In this document: one piece after another, positions 33,737 through 41,102 of the stretch
How the letters are laid out: every line of letters begins with the position of its first letter
How positions within the stretch are numbered: position 1 is the first letter of the stretch
Source of the DNA: Salegentibacter sp. Hel_I_6
GTDB lineage: Bacteria > Bacteroidota > Bacteroidia > Flavobacteriales > Flavobacteriaceae
NCBI RefSeq assembly: GCF_000745315.1
Contig: NZ_JQNQ01000001.1
Span: 3,162,001-3,226,000, forward strand
Reading direction: 5' to 3'
DNA: 64,000 nt
Translations under genes and position numbers: made by a program
The notes under the pieces: generated by a model
The model's database searches: none
Seen by the model: the letters and a program-made list of their open reading frames with translations, nothing else
Told to the model about the DNA's origin: nothing

Positions 33737-35077
33737 ATGGCAAAGTTTGAACTTAAGCTACCAAAAATGGGCGAAAGTGTCGCCGAAGCAACCATTACCA
33801 ACTGGTTAAAAGAAGTTGGAGACACCATTGAGGCCGATGAGCCGGTCCTGGAAATCGCTACTGATAAAGTAGATAGCGAAGTCCCAAGTGAAGTAGAAGG
33901 GAAATTGATAGAAAAACTTTTTGAAGCCGATGATGTAGTCCAGGTGGGTCAAACAATAGCTATAATTGAAACTGAAGGCGATATTCCTGCTGGAAATGAT
34001 GATGAGGAATTAGATCTTGATTTGGATGATAGCGAAGAGGAAGGTGAATATGCCAAAGAGGTAGCAGAAAGTGTAGAAACCGCGAAAGAAACTGCAGGTA
34101 ACAAAGATTTTTCTGACGCTTCCAGGTTTTACTCTCCACTGGTAAAGAATATCGCAAAAGAAGAAGGAATAGATCTTGACGAGTTAGAAGAAGTTGAGGG
34201 TACCGGTAAAGATGGTCGGGTAACTAAGGATGATATTTTGGCCTATGTTGAAAACCGTGAGAAAGGAACTTCAGCTCCACAAGCTTCTAAAAAAGCAACT
34301 AAAGCTTCAGCAGATACCGGTAAAATGGCAGAAGCCAAAGCGAGTGCAGAAACGGTAATTCCTTCTGGTGAAGACGAGATTATCGAGATGAGCCGAATGG
34401 GTAAAATGATCTCGCATCATATGGTGCAAAGTGCCCAAACTTCAGCTCACGTGCAATCGTTTATTGAGGTAGATGTTACCAATATCTGGAATTGGAGAAA
34501 CAAGCACAAAAACGATTTTCAAAAGAAAGAAGGAGAAAAACTAACGTTTACTCCAATTTTTATGGAAGCCGTGGCCAAAGCGATTCGTGATTTTCCTTTG
34601 ATTAATATTTCGGTAGATGGCGATAAAATTATCAAGAAGAAAAATATAAACCTTGGGATGGCGGCAGCGCTTCCCGATGGAAATCTTATAGTGCCGGTTA
34701 TTAGAAATGCCGATCAGCTTAACCTTGTTGGCCTGGCTAAAAAGGTGAATAATCTTGCAAACCGTGCCCGGCAAAATAAATTAAAGCCAGACGATATTCA
34801 GGGTGGTACTTACACCGTGACCAATGTGGGAACTTTTGGAAGTATTATGGGTACGCCTATAATAAACCAGCCGCAAGTTGCAATTCTTGCCCTTGGAGCG
34901 ATTAGAAAGGTGCCGGCGGTGATTGAAACTCCAGAAGGTGATTTTATAGGAATTCGTTACAAGATGTTCTTATCGCATAGTTATGACCACAGGGTTGTAA
35001 ACGGCGCGCTTGGAGGGCAATTTGTACAACGTGTAGCGCAATATCTTGAAGGGTTTGACAAAGATCGTGAGATATAA
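33737..35077 (+). CDS. Dihydrolipoamide acyltransferase (E2) of a 2-oxo acid dehydrogenase complex
   Basis: The 446-residue protein has a lipoyl domain (residues 1-78) with the lipoylated lysine in EIATDKVDSEVPSE, an acidic linker, a peripheral-subunit-binding domain (about 130-168, SPLVKNIAKEEGIDLDELEE then VEGTGKDGRVTKDDI), an alanine-rich linker and a catalytic domain from about 213. The catalytic motif reads SHSYDHRVVNGALGG; the usual HxxxDG is HRVVNG here, with asparagine for aspartate. It could belong to a branched-chain or a pyruvate-type complex; E1 and E3 genes are not adjacent. It is a cytosolic complex core. A repeat-rich region follows. Confidence 0.9.
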   Translation: MAKFELKLPKMGESVAEATITNWLKEVGDTIEADEPVLEIATDKVDSEVPSEVEGKLIEKLFEADDVVQVGQTIAIIETEGDIPAGNDDEELDLDLDDSEEEGEYAKEVAESVETAKETAGNKDFSDASRFYSPLVKNIAKEEGIDLDELEEVEGTGKDGRVTKDDILAYVENREKGTSAPQASKKATKASADTGKMAEAKASAETVIPSGEDEIIEMSRMGKMISHHMVQSAQTSAHVQSFIEVDVTNIWNWRNKHKNDFQKKEGEKLTFTPIFMEAVAKAIRDFPLINISVDGDKIIKKKNINLGMAAALPDGNLIVPVIRNADQLNLVGLAKKVNNLANRARQNKLKPDDIQGGTYTVTNVGTFGSIMGTPIINQPQVAILALGAIRKVPAVIETPEGDFIGIRYKMFLSHSYDHRVVNGALGGQFVQRVAQYLEGFDKDREI

Positions 35078-35117
35078 TTTGAGAAATAAATTAGGCTTGG
35101 CTGAAAGCTCTTGTTTT

Positions 35118-35199
35118 CGTCAAGCTGAATTTATTTCAGCTTCTAATATGTGATCTAATTTCTAAGGTGTTAGATCCTGAAATGAATTCAGGATGACGG
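35118..35199 (+). repeat. Double palindrome of the GTCATCCTGAA family
   Basis: CGTCAAGCTGAATTTATTTC (35118) begins one palindromic half and TTAGATCCTGAAATGAATTC (35170) then AGGATGACGG the other, in inverted orientation. Similar double units lie at 43050-43130 and 59149-59251. It sits between the E2 gene and the convergent BLUF gene. Confidence 0.65.
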
Positions 35200-35243
35200 T
35201 CTTACATACTTTTAAGGAAGCGTTATTTAATACAATATTATTT

Positions 35244-35663
35244 TCAAAGATTTTTTACGTAATTATCTAAGAGGTTTAGTGCGGGGTGGTTTTCCAGTTT
35301 TTCTTCTTCGTTAAATAACTTTATTTGCTCCAAATCCTGATGGCCTAGAATTGAAGCAGCCTCATCATTTTGTAATTTTTTAAAGGCCATAGACCAGTCA
35401 GAAAAGGCTCTCTCTGCGTTAAAGCCAGAATCTAATTCTGTAACGCTCTGGTGACGTTGGTCTTTAGCTATCTTGCTGTAAAGGAAATCTACATTTTCTT
35501 CTTTTCCTTCAATATATTGAATAAAACTACCTTGGAAGTAGATTAGAATTCCCGTTATTGTAATCTCGCGGTTATTACGGCGTGATGTGCTTAGTAATTC
35601 TTTTAGGTCTTTATCGGAGATCACATGACTTTGCCTGCTTACATAAACCAGATATTTAAACAT
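35244..35663 (-). CDS. BLUF-domain blue-light photoreceptor protein
   Basis: The 139-residue protein is a stand-alone BLUF domain. The flavin-interacting residues of the family are all present: tyrosine 7 in LVYVSR, asparagine 31 in RRNNREITITGILIYFQGSF, glutamine 49 in SFIQYIEGKEEN, and W90/M92 in FSDWSMAF. BLUF domains bind FAD and signal blue light by hydrogen-bond switching around Tyr and Gln. A short C-terminal helical tail (about 40 residues) follows and may contact a partner. No output domain (EAL, cyclase) is fused and no obvious partner lies next to it. It is probably a cytosolic light sensor; the downstream target is unknown. Confidence 0.88.
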   Translation of the reverse strand: MFKYLVYVSRQSHVISDKDLKELLSTSRRNNREITITGILIYFQGSFIQYIEGKEENVDFLYSKIAKDQRHQSVTELDSGFNAERAFSDWSMAFKKLQNDEAASILGHQDLEQIKLFNEEEKLENHPALNLLDNYVKNL

Positions 35664-35797
35664 ACCGGAGATTTTTTAATATATTCAAAGATAAAAAACC
35701 AATTTTAAATTCCCCGAATAGCCTGTGAATTTCAAAAGCGCTAAAAAAGCAAAGCCCATAAATTATAGTATCTTTACACCCTAAATCAAGCTCCTGT

Positions 35798-36574
35798 ATG
35801 GAATTAAACTTAACCAAACCCATTTGTTTTTTTGACCTGGAAACTACAGGAACAAATGTGGCCAAAGACCGTATTGTTGAAATAGCCATCCTTAAAGTTT
35901 TTCCTAACGGAAATAAGGAAAGCAAAACCTGGCTGGTAAATCCTGAAATGCCTATTCCTAAAGAAGTAGTCGCGATCCATGGAATTTCAGACGAGAAAGT
36001 TGCTAATGAACCTACTTTTAAAGAACTTTCAGGGCAGGTACATGATATGATAAAGGGCTGTGATTTGGGAGGTTATAATTCCAATAGATTTGATATTCCT
36101 TTGTTGGTAGAAGAACTTTTGCGTGCCGGTATTGATTTTGAAATGAAAAATATGGTAGCCGTAGATGTTCAAACTATTTTTCATAAAAAAGAACAAAGAA
36201 CTTTAGCCGCAGCTTACCAGTTTTACTGCGGAAAAGACCTTATAGATGCCCATAGTGCCGAAGCAGATACTACAGCTACCTACGAGGTTTTAAAATCTCA
36301 GCTAGACCGATATCAGGATCTCGAGAACGATATGAAGTACCTGGCCGATTATTCAGCACGGAATAAATTTGCCGATTTCGCAGGCTTTATTGCTTACGAT
36401 AAAAAAGGGAACGAAGTCTTTGCTTTTGGAAAATATAGAGGTAAAAATGTAGAAAAGGTTTTAGAAGAAGAGCCTGGTTATTTTGGCTGGATCCAAAATG
36501 CCGATTTCCCGCTGTACACCAAAAAAGTTCTTACCGCCATTAAGCTTAGAAAGCTAAATAATAAACTGTCCTAA
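35798..36574 (+). CDS. DnaQ-like 3'-5' exonuclease
   Basis: The 258-residue protein shows the DEDDh exonuclease motifs: exo I CFFDLETTGTNVAKDRIVEI, exo II GGYNSNRFDIPLLVEELLRA, and exo III HSAEADTTATYEVL with the histidine five residues before the aspartate. This is the fold of the epsilon proofreading subunit and its relatives. The C-terminal 80 residues (KYLADYSARNKFADFAGFIA then FGKYRGKNVEKVLEEEPGYF) form the small exonuclease-associated domain common in Bacteroidota homologues. It could be the polymerase III epsilon subunit or a related repair exonuclease. An open frame without a start codon follows directly (36558-36809). Confidence 0.9.
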   Translation: MELNLTKPICFFDLETTGTNVAKDRIVEIAILKVFPNGNKESKTWLVNPEMPIPKEVVAIHGISDEKVANEPTFKELSGQVHDMIKGCDLGGYNSNRFDIPLLVEELLRAGIDFEMKNMVAVDVQTIFHKKEQRTLAAAYQFYCGKDLIDAHSAEADTTATYEVLKSQLDRYQDLENDMKYLADYSARNKFADFAGFIAYDKKGNEVFAFGKYRGKNVEKVLEEEPGYFGWIQNADFPLYTKKVLTAIKLRKLNNKLS

Positions 36575-36809
36575 AAAGGAAAATGAAGCAAAGCCTTATG
36601 TAATTATTATTTTAGAGAGAAATGGCAATTTTAAAGTAGTTAAGTACATACCCGTTTTTAAAGGCGTCCTTGAAGACAAGGGGCAAAATTTCAATTCCTT
36701 TTTTAAGGATACTAATGGTTGGAAAGAAATGAATAATTTAGATAATTCCCATCAGGCTTTTAAGGGAGCGAATCTCGTACCGGCCTTTAAAATCACGCTA
36801 ACCGATTAA
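36558..36809 (+). pseudogene. Orphan coding-like frame without start codon, after the exonuclease
   Basis: In the +1 frame relative to the exonuclease, 83 codons stay open from just before the exonuclease stop to a TAA at 36807-36809. The translation includes KPYVIIILERNGNFKVVKYI and then VFKGVLEDKGQNFNSFF, a normal-looking amphipathic protein composition, but there is no ATG, GTG or TTG early in the frame. It ends 10 bases before the next gene. It may be a gene remnant that lost its 5' end, or a C-terminal extension reached by a frameshift at the exonuclease stop. I do not recognise the family. Confidence 0.4.
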
Positions 36810-36819
36810 TTGCTGAAGC

Positions 36820-37434
36820 ATGAAGATAATTTGTATAGGTAGAAATTACACCGATCATATTTCTGAGTTACAAAATGAAAAACCTGAAGACCCGGTGGTT
36901 TTTTTAAAGCCCGATACTTCTATATTACTAAAAAAACAGCCTTTCTTTATTCCAGATTTTTCAGCAGAAGTTCATTATGAAGTTGAGGTTTTAGTCAAGA
37001 TCAAAAAGGTAGGCAAACATATTCAGGAGAAATTTGCCCATAAGTATTATGATGAAATTGGCCTTGGAATCGATTTTACTGCGAGAGATCTTCAGCAAAA
37101 ATTAAAGGAAAAAGGTTTGCCCTGGGAAAAAGCCAAAGCATTTGATGGCGCCGCGGTAATAGGCGAAAAATGGTTGCCTAAAGATTCGGTAACTGATATA
37201 AATATGCTTAACTTTAGTTTAGAAAAGAATGGAGAAACCGTTCAAAAAGGCAATACAGAGCTAATGCTTTGGAAAATTGATGAACTGATTGCTTATGTTT
37301 CACAATTTTTCACTTTAAAAATAGGAGATATCATTTTTACCGGAACTCCGGCCGGCGTAGGTAAAGTTAATCCGAAAGATAGATTAACAGGGTTTATAGA
37401 AAACAAACAAATCTTTTCAATTCAAATAAAATAG
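36820..37434 (+). CDS. Fumarylacetoacetate hydrolase family protein
   Basis: The 204-residue protein MKIICIGRNYTDHISELQNE has the FAH-fold landmarks VHYEVEVLVKIKKVGKHI (metal-binding E-x-E), GIDFTARDLQQKLKEKGLPW, and DIIFTGTPAGVGKVNPKD. It is much shorter than fumarylacetoacetase (the separate fahA gene at 18473-19762) and matches the compact FAHD1-like group, which includes acylpyruvate hydrolases and oxaloacetate decarboxylases. It is a cytosolic metal-dependent hydrolase; the substrate is not predictable. An Hpt gene follows after 4 bases, so the two are in one operon with cinA. Confidence 0.87.
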   Translation: MKIICIGRNYTDHISELQNEKPEDPVVFLKPDTSILLKKQPFFIPDFSAEVHYEVEVLVKIKKVGKHIQEKFAHKYYDEIGLGIDFTARDLQQKLKEKGLPWEKAKAFDGAAVIGEKWLPKDSVTDINMLNFSLEKNGETVQKGNTELMLWKIDELIAYVSQFFTLKIGDIIFTGTPAGVGKVNPKDRLTGFIENKQIFSIQIK

Positions 37435-37438
37435 CGAT

Positions 37439-37780
37439 ATGAGCAACTACAATTTAAGTGAAGTTAAGGAAATGGCCGGGGGCGACGAAGATTTCATGAA
37501 AATAGTGGTACAAACCTTTTTAGAAGAAATTCCACCAGATGTAGAATCTATGAACGAGGCTATTAATAACGATAACCCTGATCTTGCTTATCAATATGCC
37601 CATAAAATGAAGCCAAATTTACAATTATTTGGATTGGAACTTATGGACGAAGTAAAAGTTATAGAAGCCTGGGCAAAAGCCGGGAAAAAGAAAGACGATG
37701 TGCCACAGGCAGCCTCTAAGATCACCAAGAAAGTAAATGTTGCAAGTATAGCTCTAAAAAGGGATTTTGAACTGGAATGA
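37439..37780 (+). CDS. Histidine-containing phosphotransfer (Hpt) domain protein
   Basis: The 113-residue protein is a single Hpt domain: four predicted helices with the phosphorylatable histidine 55 in AYQYAHKMKPNLQLFGL, the H-K-M-K pattern of Hpt modules. Hpt proteins carry phosphoryl groups between a hybrid histidine kinase and a response regulator. No kinase or regulator gene is adjacent, so it is an orphan Hpt whose partners are encoded elsewhere. It starts 4 bases after the fumarylacetoacetate hydrolase gene, and its stop overlaps the cinA start by 4 bases (ATGA), so it is translationally coupled to cinA. Confidence 0.88.
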   Translation: MSNYNLSEVKEMAGGDEDFMKIVVQTFLEEIPPDVESMNEAINNDNPDLAYQYAHKMKPNLQLFGLELMDEVKVIEAWAKAGKKKDDVPQAASKITKKVNVASIALKRDFELE

Positions 37781-39045
37781 AAGCAGAGATCATAACCATA
37801 GGAGATGAAATCCTTATTGGCCAAATTATAGATACCAATTCGGCGTTTATCGCTAAAGAGCTGAACAAGATTGGTATTTCGGTTAAACAAATTTCTACCG
37901 TAGAGGACGAGAAAGCTCATATTCTTGAAGCTTTATATGAAGCAAAAAGCCGTGCCGATATTATTATTATCACCGGCGGTTTGGGGCCTACTAAAGACGA
38001 TATAACAAAAGATTGTTTGTGCGAATTTTTTGAGGACCGGCTGGTAAATAATGAGGAAGTTCTTAAACATATAGAATTCCTTTTTGATAAATATATAGAC
38101 ACCCCAATTTCCGAATTAAATAGAAAGCAGGCACTCCTACCGTCTAAAGCTTCGGCTCTAAAAAATAAATTCGGTACAGCTCCGGGTATGTGGTTTAAGA
38201 GTGAGGCTAAGGTGTATGTTTCCCTGCCGGGAGTTCCTTTTGAAATGAAAGCTTTAATTCAAGACGAAGTAATACCAAGACTTCAGCAAAGTTTTAAAAG
38301 GCCGGTTATTCTTCATAAAACCGTATTAACCTACGGGCTTGGAGAAAGCGCCATTGCCGATAAGATTGAGGACTGGGAAGATGCGTTACCACCATATATT
38401 AAGCTTGCATATTTGCCCAATTTGGGAAGAGTAAGGTTGCGCTTAACGGCAAAGGGTGATAACGAAGAGCACTTAAAGAATAGTGTGGAAAGCCTTATTA
38501 GTGAACTTCATAGTATTATTGGTGATATTATAGTTGGTTATGAAGACGATGAACCAATGGAAATACAAATTTCCAGGTTATTATTAAAAAACAAAGCCAG
38601 TATCGCCACAGCTGAAAGTTGCACCGGCGGTAGGCTTGCCAGTTTATTTGCAACCCCTCCCGGCGCTTCCAATTATTATAAAGGCAGTGTGGTGAGTTAC
38701 GCAACCATTAGTAAGGAAGAAATATTAAAGATTGATAAAAAGCTAATCGAAGAACACTCGGTGGTGAGTAAAGAAGTTGCGGTTTCCATGGCTAAAAACG
38801 TTAGGGATTTGTTTGAGACAGATTATGCAATTTCTACTACGGGAAATGCCGGCCCGGCAAAAGGGGATAGCGATGCAGAAATTGGTACAGTTTATATAGG
38901 GATAGCCACTCCCACAGAAGTTTATGCCAGGAAATTTATCTTTGGAAATCACCGTGATAAAGTAATAGGTAAAGCTGTTAATAAGAGTATGGAGTTAATT
39001 AGAGAAGTACTGCTAGAACAGGTGAAACTTGCTCAAAAAGCTTAG
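37777..39045 (+). CDS. cinA: Competence/damage-inducible protein A (CinA)
   Basis: The 422-residue protein has an N-terminal molybdopterin-binding-like COG1058 domain (AEIITIGDEILIGQIIDTNS, then ITGGLGPTKDDITK and VYVSLPGVPFEMKALI) and a C-terminal CinA amidohydrolase domain (TAESCTGGRLASLFATPPGA followed by SNYYKGSVVSY, and AISTTGNAGPAKGDSDAEIG). The two-domain form hydrolyses ADP-ribose and deamidates NMN in pyridine-nucleotide recycling in studied homologues; the name reflects its discovery in a competence operon. It is cytosolic. It overlaps the Hpt gene by 4 bases. The next gene, rpmB, is about 270 bp away with its own promoter region. Confidence 0.93.
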   Translation: MKAEIITIGDEILIGQIIDTNSAFIAKELNKIGISVKQISTVEDEKAHILEALYEAKSRADIIIITGGLGPTKDDITKDCLCEFFEDRLVNNEEVLKHIEFLFDKYIDTPISELNRKQALLPSKASALKNKFGTAPGMWFKSEAKVYVSLPGVPFEMKALIQDEVIPRLQQSFKRPVILHKTVLTYGLGESAIADKIEDWEDALPPYIKLAYLPNLGRVRLRLTAKGDNEEHLKNSVESLISELHSIIGDIIVGYEDDEPMEIQISRLLLKNKASIATAESCTGGRLASLFATPPGASNYYKGSVVSYATISKEEILKIDKKLIEEHSVVSKEVAVSMAKNVRDLFETDYAISTTGNAGPAKGDSDAEIGTVYIGIATPTEVYARKFIFGNHRDKVIGKAVNKSMELIREVLLEQVKLAQKA

Positions 39046-39316
39046 GTCTTCAGCTTAAAAACTTTAAATTTGCTTCTTGGAACATTTGAAATTCAGAAGT
39101 TTAAATATTTGAACAGGATGAAATATTCCAAACTTTGTCAAAAAAATAAATTATAAGCTTGCCAAGAGAAGGTGAATAGTGGGTTTTTAGTCTAAAAGCA
39201 GATAAGTCGGGAAAATTTCAAAAAGCCTGAATATTTTTTTAAATTAATATTGTTTGTTAGGTGAAAAAATCGTTAATTTGCAGCCTGTTTTGAAATAACG
39301 AGAAAAGAATAGAGCA

Positions 39317-39556
39317 ATGTCAAGAGTTTGTGAACTTACTGGTAAAAAAGCAATGGTTGGGAACAATGTTTCTCACGCTATGAACAAAACCAAACGTAGA
39401 TTTAATGCCAATTTGGTAAAGAAACGTTTTTTTATTCCTGAGGAAGATAAATGGGTCACTTTAAAGGTATCTACATCTGCACTTAAAGATATTAATAAAA
39501 AAGGCATCTCTGCTGTAATTAAAGAGGCAAGAGAAAAAGGATTTTTGAAAAAATAA
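39317..39556 (+). CDS. rpmB: 50S ribosomal protein L28
   Basis: The 79-residue basic protein begins MSRVCELTGKKAMVGNNVSH followed by AMNKTKRRFNANLVKKRFF, the conserved L28 sequence. It lacks the two cysteines of zinc-type L28. It is a component of the large ribosomal subunit. It begins a compact operon with rpmG and the DUF4295 gene, with gaps of 25 and 7 bases. The upstream 270 bp contain TTTG and TTAATTTGC elements near 39252-39280 that resemble, but do not fully match, the phylum promoter. Confidence 0.97.
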   Translation: MSRVCELTGKKAMVGNNVSHAMNKTKRRFNANLVKKRFFIPEEDKWVTLKVSTSALKDINKKGISAVIKEAREKGFLKK

Positions 39557-39581
39557 TCCTCAAGCATAAAAACACATTACA

Positions 39582-39764
39582 ATGGCAAAGAAAGGCAATA
39601 GGGTACAGGTTATACTAGAGTGTACAGAGCATAAAGCTACCGGAAAACCGGGAACTTCACGATACATCACTACCAAGAACAAAAAGAATACACCGGATAG
39701 ATTGGAAATAAAGAAATTTAATCCAATCCTTAAGAAAATGACGGTTCATAAAGAGATAAAATAA
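39582..39764 (+). CDS. rpmG: 50S ribosomal protein L33
   Basis: The 60-residue protein MAKKGNRVQVILECTEHKAT continues with GKPGTSRYITTKNKKNTPDR, the L33 signature. Only one cysteine is present, so it is the zinc-free form. It is a small component of the large ribosomal subunit. It lies between rpmB and the DUF4295 gene in the same operon. Confidence 0.97.
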   Translation: MAKKGNRVQVILECTEHKATGKPGTSRYITTKNKKNTPDRLEIKKFNPILKKMTVHKEIK

Positions 39765-39771
39765 TTAAGTT

Positions 39772-39924
39772 ATGGCTAAGAAATCAGTAGCATCGATACA
39801 AACAGGGTCTAAAAGATTGACCAAAGCAATTAAAATGGTTAAATCTCCAAAATCTGGCGCCTATACTTTTGTTGAACAAATTATGGCTCCTGAAGACGTG
39901 AACGATTTTTTAAAGAAAAATTAG
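39772..39924 (+). CDS. DUF4295 domain protein, 50 residues
   Basis: A 50-residue frame starts at the ATG at 39772, 7 bases after rpmG: MAKKSVASIQTGSKRLTKAI then KMVKSPKSGAYTFVEQIMAP, ending VNDFLKKN. It is basic at the N-terminus and has the size and sequence of DUF4295 proteins, which are found after L28 and L33 across Bacteroidota. Its position in a ribosomal-protein operon suggests a ribosome-associated role, possibly as a phylum-specific ribosomal protein; that is inference. The operon ends at a strong terminator (39952-39985). Confidence 0.88.
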   Translation: MAKKSVASIQTGSKRLTKAIKMVKSPKSGAYTFVEQIMAPEDVNDFLKKN

Positions 39925-39951
39925 TTCTAAGAACTTCTTGAAAACATTTAC

Positions 39952-39985
39952 AAAGCCGTCTGGATAACCTCTGGACGGCTTTTTG
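39952..39985 (+). terminator. Terminator of the rpmB-rpmG operon
   Basis: GCCGTC (39955-39960) pairs with GACGGC (39974-39979), extended by flanking A/T pairs, and a T-rich tract follows. Confidence 0.85.
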
Positions 39986-40059
39986 TTTTTATGTATATTT
40001 ACAACTGAAAATTTCGGAAAAACATTTCCGGAATTTGTTGATTTTAAACCTTCCAAAAA

Positions 40060-41013
40060 ATGAGTTTATTTAAAAAGATATTTTCTAAAGACAAAAAGGA
40101 AAATCTGGATAAAGGTCTGGAAAAGACTAAATCCAGTTTTATGTCTAAAATGAGTAAGGCTGTTGCCGGTAAATCTAAAGTAGATGAAGAAGTTTTAGAT
40201 GATCTTGAAGATGTATTGATAAGCAGTGACCTTGGTGTAGCTACTACCATAAAAGTTATAAATCGAATTGAAGAACGCGTTGCCCGGGATAAATATTTGG
40301 GAACTGAAGAGCTTAACAAAATTCTTCGCGAAGAAATTGCCGGTCTCCTCTCTGAAACTGAATCTGGAGAAGCTGCAAATATCCAGATTCCAGATGTAAA
40401 ACCTTATGTAATTATGGTGGTGGGTGTAAATGGTGTGGGTAAAACTACCACTATAGGGAAACTCGCACATCAGTTTAAAAGCGCTGGTAAAAAAGTGGTT
40501 CTGGGAGCTGCAGATACTTTTCGAGCTGCAGCTATAGATCAACTACAGATCTGGGCCGATAGAACTGAAGTGCCAATAATAAAACAAAGTATGGGTAGTG
40601 ATCCAGCTTCGGTAGCTTTCGATACCGTTCAAAGTGCTGTAAAACAAAACGCCGATGTTGTACTAATTGATACCGCGGGTAGATTGCATAATAAAGTGAA
40701 TTTGATGAACGAGCTAACGAAAGTAAAACGCGTGATGCAAAAGGTAATTCCTGGCGCCCCCCACGAAGTTTTGCTGGTTTTAGATGGATCTACCGGGCAA
40801 AATGCTTTTGAGCAGGCTAAACAATTTACAGCAGCAACAGAGGTGACTTCGCTGGCGGTAACAAAATTAGACGGTACTGCAAAAGGTGGAGTGGTTATTG
40901 GCATTAGCGATCAATTTCAAATTCCAGTAAAATATATTGGCGTAGGTGAAGGCGTAGAAGATCTACAGGTTTTCAATAAATATGAATTTGTAGATTCTTT
41001 CTTTAAGCAATAA
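40060..41013 (+). CDS. ftsY: Signal recognition particle receptor FtsY
   Basis: The 317-residue GTPase has an N domain (residues 1-110) and a G domain with P-loop VGVNGVGKTTTIGKLAHQF, DTFRAAAIDQLQIWA, DTAGRLHNKVNLM, and TKLDGTAKGG. These are diagnostic for the SRP GTPases; absence of an M domain identifies FtsY rather than Ffh. It docks SRP-ribosome complexes at the inner membrane. The acidic A domain of E. coli FtsY is missing, as is normal in Bacteroidota. The SRP RNA lies in the same window at 22843-22943. It is a single gene with a small upstream gap after the ribosomal operon. Confidence 0.97.
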   Translation: MSLFKKIFSKDKKENLDKGLEKTKSSFMSKMSKAVAGKSKVDEEVLDDLEDVLISSDLGVATTIKVINRIEERVARDKYLGTEELNKILREEIAGLLSETESGEAANIQIPDVKPYVIMVVGVNGVGKTTTIGKLAHQFKSAGKKVVLGAADTFRAAAIDQLQIWADRTEVPIIKQSMGSDPASVAFDTVQSAVKQNADVVLIDTAGRLHNKVNLMNELTKVKRVMQKVIPGAPHEVLLVLDGSTGQNAFEQAKQFTAATEVTSLAVTKLDGTAKGGVVIGISDQFQIPVKYIGVGEGVEDLQVFNKYEFVDSFFKQ

Positions 41014-41102
41014 CCGGCATGGTAGCGGAAGCAAATAATTGGCAATGAATTAGGTGTTAAATATTCTCGGCTAATTTATTTCCAATATTAAATTTATTAT
41101 AA

